A DNA stretch of 64,000 nt from Suilimivivens sp009774465 (lineage in GTDB: Bacteria; Bacillota; Clostridia; Lachnospirales; Lachnospiraceae): contig CANDAE010000018.1 in the NCBI GenBank assembly GCA_947382645.1, positions 1 through 64,000 on the forward strand, given 5' to 3'. Below, piece after piece: positions 58,541-64,000 of this stretch. Each line of letters starts with the position of its first letter. The first letter of the stretch is position 1. The position numbers and the translations under genes were made by a program. The notes under the pieces were generated by a model that worked only from the letters and a program-made list of their open reading frames with translations, did not search any database and was not told where the DNA came from.

Positions 58541-59206
58541 TTAAAAAGTGTATTCTTTAAACGCCTGCATAAAATCGGAAACATTTTCCGTAATGCCGGG
58601 TTCCTTAAATACTGCGGAACCGGCCACAAAAATATCTGCTCCGGCTTCTATCACTTTTCTAACATTTTCTTTATCAATTCCACCATCTACTTCAATTTTT
58701 ACAGGTAAGTCATTTGCATCAATGTATTCACGAAGCTGCCTGATCCGACCGAAAGATTCCGGTATAAATGCCTGTCCTCCAAACCCCGGCTCCACACTCA
58801 TTACCAGAACCATTTGCACAAAGGGTAAATATGGATAAACCTCCTCCACAGGCGTTCCCGGCTTAATGGAAATTCCTGCCTGCACCCCTTCTTCACGGAT
58901 TTTGTTAATGACCTCCCTGGGATTTTCACTTGCTTCCAGATGAAAAGTGATTCCATCTGCGCCGCTTTTCACAAATTCCCTGATATACCTTTCAGGATTC
59001 ACAATCATTAAATGCACATCAAAAAACTGACTGCTGGCCGGTCTAATTGACTTAATTAATGGCATTCCAAAGGAAATGCTTGGAACAAAAATACCATCCA
59101 TCACATCAATATGGAGGTATTCCGCTCCTGATGCCTGCGTTTCCTTGATTTGACTTCCAAGTATTTTAAAATCCGCTCCAAGAAGCGATGGTGATAAAAT
59201 ATACAT
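58541..59206 (-). CDS. rpe: Ribulose-phosphate 3-epimerase
   Basis: Interconverts ribulose 5-phosphate and xylulose 5-phosphate. The 221-residue TIM barrel shows SPSLLGADF at the start, HIDVMDGIFVPSISFGMP (metal and catalytic Asp), DVHLMI, SVEPGFGGQAFIP and EVDGGIDKENV (second catalytic Asp), then GADIFVAGSAVF. It follows the split transketolase genes, so three consecutive genes serve the non-oxidative pentose phosphate pathway. Confidence 0.96.
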   Translation of the reverse strand: MYILSPSLLGADFKILGSQIKETQASGAEYLHIDVMDGIFVPSISFGMPLIKSIRPASSQFFDVHLMIVNPERYIREFVKSGADGITFHLEASENPREVINKIREEGVQAGISIKPGTPVEEVYPYLPFVQMVLVMSVEPGFGGQAFIPESFGRIRQLREYIDANDLPVKIEVDGGIDKENVRKVIEAGADIFVAGSAVFKEPGITENVSDFMQAFKEYTF

Positions 59207-59242
59207 ATTACTCCCGCACCTTTCCCATTTATCTGACAGGAT

Positions 59243-60199
59243 TTACTTAAGGTAATCCTTAATCTGCCGGTAAATTCCTTTTCCATCCAGCATATACTTT
59301 TCCACCAGTGCCTGTGCGGAACCTGACTCGCCAAATACATCCTGAATACCGATTTTCATAACCGGTACCGGATAGTGTTTGCAAACTGCATCACAGACAG
59401 CACTGCCCAATCCTCCAATCACGGAATGCTCCTCGGCTGTAACTATTTTTCCAGTCTTTTTCGCAGAACGGATAATAAGCTCCTCATCTAAGGGTTTAAT
59501 CGTACAAATGTTGATAACCTCTGCACTGATTCCTTCCCTGGCCAGTTCATCCGCCGCCTCTAAGGCACCGCCTACACAAATGCCTGTGGCAACAATGGTA
59601 AGATCGCTCCCTTCCCGAAGCAGTTCGCCTTTTCCAATTTCAAATTTATAATCCGGTTTATCATTGATTACAGGGCATACAGCTCTTCCAAATCTTAAAT
59701 AAACAGGTCCTTCATAAGCAGCAGCAGCCTTTGTTGCTTCTTTTGCTTCAATCACATCTGCCGGACACATAACCACCATATCAGGAATTGTTCTCATCAG
59801 TGCGATATCCTCGTTGCACTGATGGGAAGCACCGTCTTCGCCAACGGTAATTCCTGCATGGCTTGCCCCGATTTTTACATTTAAATGTGGATATCCCACG
59901 GAATTTCTAACCTGTTCATAGGCTCTTCCTGCCGCAAACATTGCAAAGCTGCTGACAAAGGGAATCTTTCCTGTTGTAGCAAGTCCTGCAGCAATGCCGA
60001 TCATGTTGGCTTCGGCAATCCCACAGTCAAAAAATCTGTCAGGATAAGCTTTTTTAAATACAGCGGTTTTTGTAGCTGCCGCCAGATCTGCATCCAGCAC
60101 TACGATATTTGGGTTTTCCGCACCTAACTCAAGCAGTGCTTCCCCATAGCCTTCTCTGGTTGCAATTTTTTTAACTGCCCCATCATTTTTCTCTGCCAT
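59243..60199 (-). CDS. Transketolase, C-terminal subunit
   Basis: Second half of a split transketolase, 318 residues: the pyrimidine-binding and C-terminal domains. FDCGIAEANMIGIAAGLATT (about 56-75) holds the Glu that activates thiamine diphosphate. FSSFAMFAAGRAYEQVRNSV-type sequence, GEDGASHQCNEDIALM and EEHSVIGGLGSAV follow. The ATG overlaps the stop of the N-terminal subunit by one base (TAATG), with GGAGGAAG upstream, so the halves are made together. Confidence 0.95.
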   Translation of the reverse strand: MAEKNDGAVKKIATREGYGEALLELGAENPNIVVLDADLAAATKTAVFKKAYPDRFFDCGIAEANMIGIAAGLATTGKIPFVSSFAMFAAGRAYEQVRNSVGYPHLNVKIGASHAGITVGEDGASHQCNEDIALMRTIPDMVVMCPADVIEAKEATKAAAAYEGPVYLRFGRAVCPVINDKPDYKFEIGKGELLREGSDLTIVATGICVGGALEAADELAREGISAEVINICTIKPLDEELIIRSAKKTGKIVTAEEHSVIGGLGSAVCDAVCKHYPVPVMKIGIQDVFGESGSAQALVEKYMLDGKGIYRQIKDYLK

Positions 60200-61041
60200 T
60201 ATGCTTCCTCCTTATCAAGTGCCTCGCTGATCTTCGTAAGATCTGCCATTGCAACCTCAAACAAATCATCTCCAGGCGCTTTTCCGTGCCAGTCGCCATT
60301 TCCTTCCATGTAAGATACGCCTTTTCCTTTTATGCTGTGGGCAATGATTGCCGTGGGCATTCCCTTTGTCTGCCTTGCTTCCGCAAAAGCAGCACGAATT
60401 GCATCAAAATCATGTGCATCCATATTAATTGTGTGAAATTGAAAAGCCTTAAACTTCTCATCAATGGGATAAGGAGAGCAGACCTCCTCAACAGATCCGT
60501 CTATCTGCAGTCCATTGTTATCTACAATCACTAAAAGGTTGTCCAGCTTATGGTGTCCCGCAAACATTGCAGCTTCCCATACCTGTCCCTCCTGAATTTC
60601 GCCATCACCAAGCAATGTATATACACGATAATCCTTATGGTCCATTTTTCCTGCCAGCGCCATTCCAACAGCCGCCGAAACACCCTGCCCCAAAGAACCG
60701 CTGGACATGTCCACCCCCGGTGTATGCTGCATGCAGGGATGTCCCTGGAGGTAAGAACCCAGTTTTCTAAGCTGAACCAGATCTTCCACCGGAAAATAAC
60801 CTTTATGGGCTAATGCTGCATATAACCCTGGCGCTGTATGTCCTTTGGATAAAACAAAGCGATCCCTGTTTTCCATATTGGGATTTTCAGGATCAACATT
60901 CATTTCCTCAAAATATAAATAAGTAAAAATATCTGCTGCGGACAAAGAACCACCCGGATGTCCTGCCTTTGCACTGTGAACTGATGTAATGATTCCCTTA
61001 CGTACTTCATTGGCAATCTTTTTAAGCTCCAGATTATTCAT
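60199..61041 (-). CDS. Transketolase, N-terminal subunit
   Basis: Thiamine diphosphate-binding half of a split transketolase, 280 residues. Motifs: HSAKAGHPGGSLSAADIF (about 23-40), RFVLSKGHTAPGLYAAL, and the GDGEIQEGQVWEAAMFAGHH metal/diphosphate motif ending in LDNLLVIVDNNGLQIDG. The ATG at 61041 follows GGAGG at five bases. First gene of tkt(N)-tkt(C)-rpe-map; a 14-base palindrome lies about 100 bases upstream. Confidence 0.95.
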   Translation of the reverse strand: MNNLELKKIANEVRKGIITSVHSAKAGHPGGSLSAADIFTYLYFEEMNVDPENPNMENRDRFVLSKGHTAPGLYAALAHKGYFPVEDLVQLRKLGSYLQGHPCMQHTPGVDMSSGSLGQGVSAAVGMALAGKMDHKDYRVYTLLGDGEIQEGQVWEAAMFAGHHKLDNLLVIVDNNGLQIDGSVEEVCSPYPIDEKFKAFQFHTINMDAHDFDAIRAAFAEARQTKGMPTAIIAHSIKGKGVSYMEGNGDWHGKAPGDDLFEVAMADLTKISEALDKEEA

Positions 61042-61137
61042 GATAGCCTCCATTTCTATACCACATGCTTAAAATTCATATTACCATATCTTCCTTTTTC
61101 CAAAAACCAAATCATATTTTATCATATTTCAAAGACA

Positions 61138-61151
61138 CCGTCTATAGACGG
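61138..61151. promoter_or_regulatory. Perfect palindrome upstream of the transketolase unit
   Basis: CCGTCTATAGACGG, 14 bases, fully self-complementary. On the minus strand it lies just upstream of -10-like TATGAT and TAAAAT boxes, so it may be an operator. Confidence 0.45.
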
Positions 61152-61294
61152 CCTGCTGTCTCTTTTTATTGTTTCACGCCCTTATTCCGGCAGATTATCC
61201 AAAACAATCCCATCTGTCACCAATCGTATGCCCCGCGTATTTTTTGGCGTTCTTACACATATAATCAAAAGAATACTCCTATGAGGTCAAAACC

Positions 61295-63118
61295 TTGTTA
61301 TCAATAAAAAGGAACACTCAAAAACGCCGACTTTTTATCTTCATACTGGCTTTGCTGTCAGCAGGCCTTATTCTGTCTGCGCTTCTATGGTCAAAAGACA
61401 GCCGAAAGTTTGAAAAGCTCTCAAATGAACTCTTTTTATCTGACCTTTCAGGTAATGCTCTAAGTCTTCACTACACCCTTGCCTATCCGGAAAACTATGG
61501 CTTTTCAGATGATATTATTTTCTCCTCCTGGCAGACGGAAGATGACAGCGAGGGAACAGATATCAGGGAAGCTTTAGAGCGGCTTTCAGAAATTTCAGCA
61601 GATAATTTAAATGAAAATGATGCCTACACTTACAAGCTTCTTTATCGTTACCTAAATTTAAGGCTTTCAGGCATTCCTTACAGTTATTACAGCGAACCTC
61701 TTTCCCCTGCTTCCGGTATGCAGTCAGGTCTTCCCATACTCCTTGCCGACTATGCCTTTAGAAATGAAAGGGACGTGGAAAATTACCTGCATATTTTAGA
61801 CCAGGTGGACACCTATTTTGACGGATTAATTGCCTTTGAACAGGAAAAGGCAGAAAAAGGTCTTTTTATGTCCGACTATGCAGCCCAGGAAATCATAAAT
61901 CAGTGCGATGCAATTATGGATAAAGATGCCCTCGCCTGCGGCAGTCATTTTCTTCACACCACCTTTCAGGAACGTCTGGACGCTCTGGAAAAAGAAGGAA
62001 TCATTACTTTAGAACAAAAAAACAGCTGGCGGTCCGAAAACGACCGCCTGCTGACTACTGTGGTGGCTCCCGCCTATGAGAAACTGGCGGATGCCTTTCT
62101 TATTTTAAAGGGATCAGGATGCAACGACAAGGGCTTATATTATTTTCCGGAGGGAAGCTCTTATTATGAATATCTTCTTGCCTCCACTACAGGCTCCTTC
62201 CGAAGCATCCCGGAAATCAAAAAAATGCTGTATCAGGATTTTCAGAAAAACTATTCTGCCCTGGCCGCCTTATTGAAAAAACACCCCGAATTATCAACCC
62301 TTTCTTCCGATTTTTATTCCTCTTTTCCCTATACAGAAGCTGAGGAAATGCTGGAAGATCTGAAAATGCGCATGTCCGGTGATTTTCCGGCTTTGCCATT
62401 GACACAGGAGGAGTTTGTTCCTTCTTACACTGTAAAAAGCGTTTCTCCTTCTATGGAAGATTATTGCAGCCCTGCCTACTACCTGACGCCGCCCATAGAT
62501 GACATGACGGATAATACGATTTACATTAACCACAAGAATTCTCCTGACGTATTGACACTGTATACCACACTGGCCCATGAAGGCTATCCCGGCCATCTTT
62601 ACCAGACTGTTTACAGCCAGCTTTATATGAACCAGCAGGAAGTTCAAAAAATTCGTTATCTTCTTCATTATGGAGGTTATGTGGAAGGATGGGCTCTTTA
62701 TGTGGAAAATATATCCTACTCCTACGCTCAGGATATCATAAAAGACAGCGATCCTGCCGCAGCCGCATGGTACGAAGCCTGCCGGCTTAACCGGAATATT
62801 CAGCTATGCCTTTATTCCCTGCTGGATATTGCCATACATTACGAAGGTGCCACCTTTGCCCAGACATATGCTATCTTAAATAAAATCGGAATTAATGATC
62901 CTGCCACCGCCGCATCAATCTATCAGTATATTGTGCAGGAACCTGTAAATTACTTAAAATATTATCTTGGCTTTCTGGAAATTTTGTCCCTGCGTAAGCA
63001 TGCCGCCGACTTATGGGGTGATGCTTTCAGCCTGCAGCGTTTCCATCAGTTTATTCTGGAAGCCGGCCCTTCCGATTTTCAAAGTCTTCAGGAAAAGCTG
63101 TCCTTTGCGGCCTCCTGA
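61295..63118 (+). CDS. DUF885 membrane-anchored metallopeptidase-like protein
   Basis: A 607-residue protein with a basic N-terminus and one membrane anchor (LFIFILALLSAGLILSALLW), placing the body outside the membrane. The DUF885 domain carries the zinc-peptidase-like HEGYPGH motif (about residues 428-434) and a downstream Glu in GYVEGWALYVE. DUF885 proteins resemble M32/M2 gluzincins and may be carboxypeptidases; the substrate is unproven. It appears to start with TTG at 61295 behind GAGGT at eight bases. The only nearby ATG (61281) is out of frame. Single plus-strand gene. Confidence 0.88.
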   Translation: MLSIKRNTQKRRLFIFILALLSAGLILSALLWSKDSRKFEKLSNELFLSDLSGNALSLHYTLAYPENYGFSDDIIFSSWQTEDDSEGTDIREALERLSEISADNLNENDAYTYKLLYRYLNLRLSGIPYSYYSEPLSPASGMQSGLPILLADYAFRNERDVENYLHILDQVDTYFDGLIAFEQEKAEKGLFMSDYAAQEIINQCDAIMDKDALACGSHFLHTTFQERLDALEKEGIITLEQKNSWRSENDRLLTTVVAPAYEKLADAFLILKGSGCNDKGLYYFPEGSSYYEYLLASTTGSFRSIPEIKKMLYQDFQKNYSALAALLKKHPELSTLSSDFYSSFPYTEAEEMLEDLKMRMSGDFPALPLTQEEFVPSYTVKSVSPSMEDYCSPAYYLTPPIDDMTDNTIYINHKNSPDVLTLYTTLAHEGYPGHLYQTVYSQLYMNQQEVQKIRYLLHYGGYVEGWALYVENISYSYAQDIIKDSDPAAAAWYEACRLNRNIQLCLYSLLDIAIHYEGATFAQTYAILNKIGINDPATAASIYQYIVQEPVNYLKYYLGFLEILSLRKHAADLWGDAFSLQRFHQFILEAGPSDFQSLQEKLSFAAS

Positions 63119-63123
63119 AAAAT

Positions 63124-63588
63124 TTACTTTTGCTTTCCTTCCGCCATCATTTCTTCCAGATATCCGCCATCCCAAAGCAGAATTTTAAGCTTCCCCGCGG
63201 CTTCCACCGCCGGGGAAGTAAAATACTGATTTGTCATCACAGCTCCCACCATACGATCATAATAATCCCTGCCTGCATAGGCTTCCTGAATTGCCTTTAC
63301 CCCTACCGGTGTTCCGTAACGTTTGCATTGAATGGCATAGGTTACTCCGTCTTTTTCCGCAAGAATATCAATCCCGTAATCTCCGCTGCCCCTGGTTACT
63401 TCTACCTCCACAAATCCTCTGTCCCTTAACAGATCTGCGCAGAAAAATTCAAATTCATGGCCTTCCATATCCTCAAAGGCATCTGTTTTTCTTTTTCCTC
63501 TTCTTATAAATATCCATATTGCCGCCACAGTCAAAAACAGCACAGCTGCTGCCACAGCAATCATTTCCGGTAAAAGTACTCTATCCAT
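63124..63588 (-). CDS. Membrane-anchored Mrr/restriction-endonuclease-like protein
   Basis: A 154-residue protein with one N-terminal membrane helix (MIAVAAAVLFLTVAAIWIFI), a basic stretch (RRGKRK) and a C-terminal Mrr_cat nuclease fold. Catalytic pattern: Glu in GHEFEFFCADLLRDRGF, Asp in GSGDYGIDIL and QCKRY (QxK), all present. Members cleave methylated or foreign DNA in some species; membrane-bound versions are frequent in Firmicutes with unknown role. The ATG at 63588 follows GGAGG at seven bases. It converges on the DUF885 gene with only five bases between stops. Confidence 0.85.
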   Translation of the reverse strand: MDRVLLPEMIAVAAAVLFLTVAAIWIFIRRGKRKTDAFEDMEGHEFEFFCADLLRDRGFVEVEVTRGSGDYGIDILAEKDGVTYAIQCKRYGTPVGVKAIQEAYAGRDYYDRMVGAVMTNQYFTSPAVEAAGKLKILLWDGGYLEEMMAEGKQK

Positions 63589-63645
63589 CAACCTTCCTCC
63601 ATGTCAGGCTTATCCTTTTTCTTTTGCAACGTTATTTAAAGCTTA

Positions 63646-64000
63646 TCAGGCATTTACAAAAGGCATAATGCAGAAAGAAAATTCCATATCCTTCTCTGCA
63701 TCCACATGATAGGCAGGCTCCACATCCGCCCCCCAGCTATCGATTCCCCCAACACCTCTTACCGCGCCATAAATGCATATTACCGTTCTGCGTTTAGGGG
63801 GCAGCTCCTCCTGATGGTCGGCATTTTCCAGCTCGCAGGCAGTATAGGGCAGACAGGAAAATCCCAATTTCTCCATTTCAAACCTAATACAGGTTTGTTT
63901 TTCTTCCCTTTGGCGGTTGCTGAGCTGGCGGCTGCGGTAAACTTCCACCCACTTTGTATCCATGTGCATTCCGCAGTCCTGGGGACGCAGATAGGGCGTT
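63646..64000 (-). CDS. lacZ: Beta-galactosidase, C-terminal fragment (cut by window edge)
   Basis: The last 118 codons of a larger gene that runs out of the window. The frame is open to the edge and reads PYLRPQDCGMHMDTKWVEVY. This matches the P-Y-x-R-P-Q-D/E-x-G-x-H/R segment that opens the last domain of GH2 LacZ-type beta-galactosidases. The ending (VGGIDSWGADVEPAYHV, then EFSFCIMPF) corresponds to the C-terminal GVDSWG...Y...F motif of the family. The catalytic domain is outside the window. The internal ATG at 63969 should not be taken as a start. Confidence 0.88.
   Translation of the reverse strand, partial: TPYLRPQDCGMHMDTKWVEVYRSRQLSNRQREEKQTCIRFEMEKLGFSCLPYTACELENADHQEELPPKRRTVICIYGAVRGVGGIDSWGADVEPAYHVDAEKDMEFSFCIMPFVNA

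Noticed and set aside
63646..63969. Independent 107-residue hypothetical protein starting at 63969
   Set aside because: The frame is open to the window edge and reads as the C-terminal domain of a LacZ-type beta-galactosidase.
1..64000. CRISPR arrays, prophage, complete insertion sequences, tRNA or rRNA genes
   Set aside because: No regularly spaced repeats, transposase or integrase frames, tRNA-like cloverleaf or rRNA sequence was seen on either strand by reading; a dedicated scan could still find a tRNA I overlooked.

Overview
The window comes from a low-to-mid GC anaerobic Firmicute and looks like a Lachnospiraceae genome of the Blautia/Roseburia/Dorea type. This rests on gene families and order: uvrC-hprK-ROK glucokinase-murB-rapZ-whiA-crh, hrcA-grpE-dnaK-dnaJ behind a CIRCE element, a T-box before metG, a split transketolase, and lachnospiral families (DUF1846, a Lys/Ala-rich DUF6465-like protein, VanW, DUF624, DUF1189). 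The species assignment is inference. Most of the window is chromosomal core. No prophage, CRISPR array, rRNA, tRNA or complete insertion sequence was seen. Most genes lie on the minus strand; the plus-strand units are a cyclophilin, an AGCS symporter, pyrG, one small membrane-anchored protein, a DUF885 peptidase and the SRP RNA.

Layout. 1-230: 5' part of a padR regulator that stops looking like PadR near position 50, with an operator inside its promoter. 280-1600: tadA and an NrdG-type activase. 1626-1890: SRP RNA with its own promoter. 1.9-10.9 kb: unlinked housekeeping genes (CdaR-like regulator, MsmX/UgpC-type ATPase, diguanylate cyclase, DUF624, GNAT, D-lactate dehydrogenase, secreted protein, lipase-like hydrolase). 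10.9-13.4 kb: metG and its T-box leader. 13.5-15.5 kb: ammonium transporter fused to a P-II domain, behind a hairpin-rich leader. 16.5-18.9 kb: cyclophilin and alanine/glycine symporter. 19.9-28.9 kb: fba, lipid kinase, crh, whiA, rapZ, murB, glucokinase, hprK, uvrC. 29-34.6 kb: ftsH, DUF1846, then pyrG with an attenuator-like leader. 34.7-39.6 kb: XRE regulator, Lrp/aminotransferase/HypE-like operon, VanW protein, and a 35-residue membrane protein upstream of it. 40.3-45.4 kb: chaperone operon. 45.5-46.7 kb: Lys-rich protein and a PIN toxin-antitoxin pair. 46.9-56.9 kb: glycerol/G3P operon (two FAD oxidoreductases, one fused to DUF1667, and glpK), followed closely by a 763-residue cyclic-nucleotide-binding protein, an aminotransferase, a patatin and uppP. 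57-64 kb: lipoprotein, map, rpe, split transketolase, DUF885 peptidase, Mrr-like membrane protein, and the 3' end of a beta-galactosidase.

How parts work together. HprK and Crh (Gln at the usual His15 site, regulatory Ser kept) indicate CcpA-type carbon control; a cre-like site lies in the glycerol operon leader. Much of the regulation visible here is RNA-based: a T-box, terminator-like hairpins in the amtB, alsT, pyrG and glycerol-operon leaders, and CIRCE/HrcA for chaperones. I did not find a clearly new multi-gene system. The observations most worth checking are the large cNMP-binding protein beside glpK, the 35-residue membrane protein with its own near-consensus promoter, the Amt-PII fusion lacking the uridylylated tyrosine, the repeat-like dnaJ leader that is open in frame with DnaJ, and the padR junction at the left edge.
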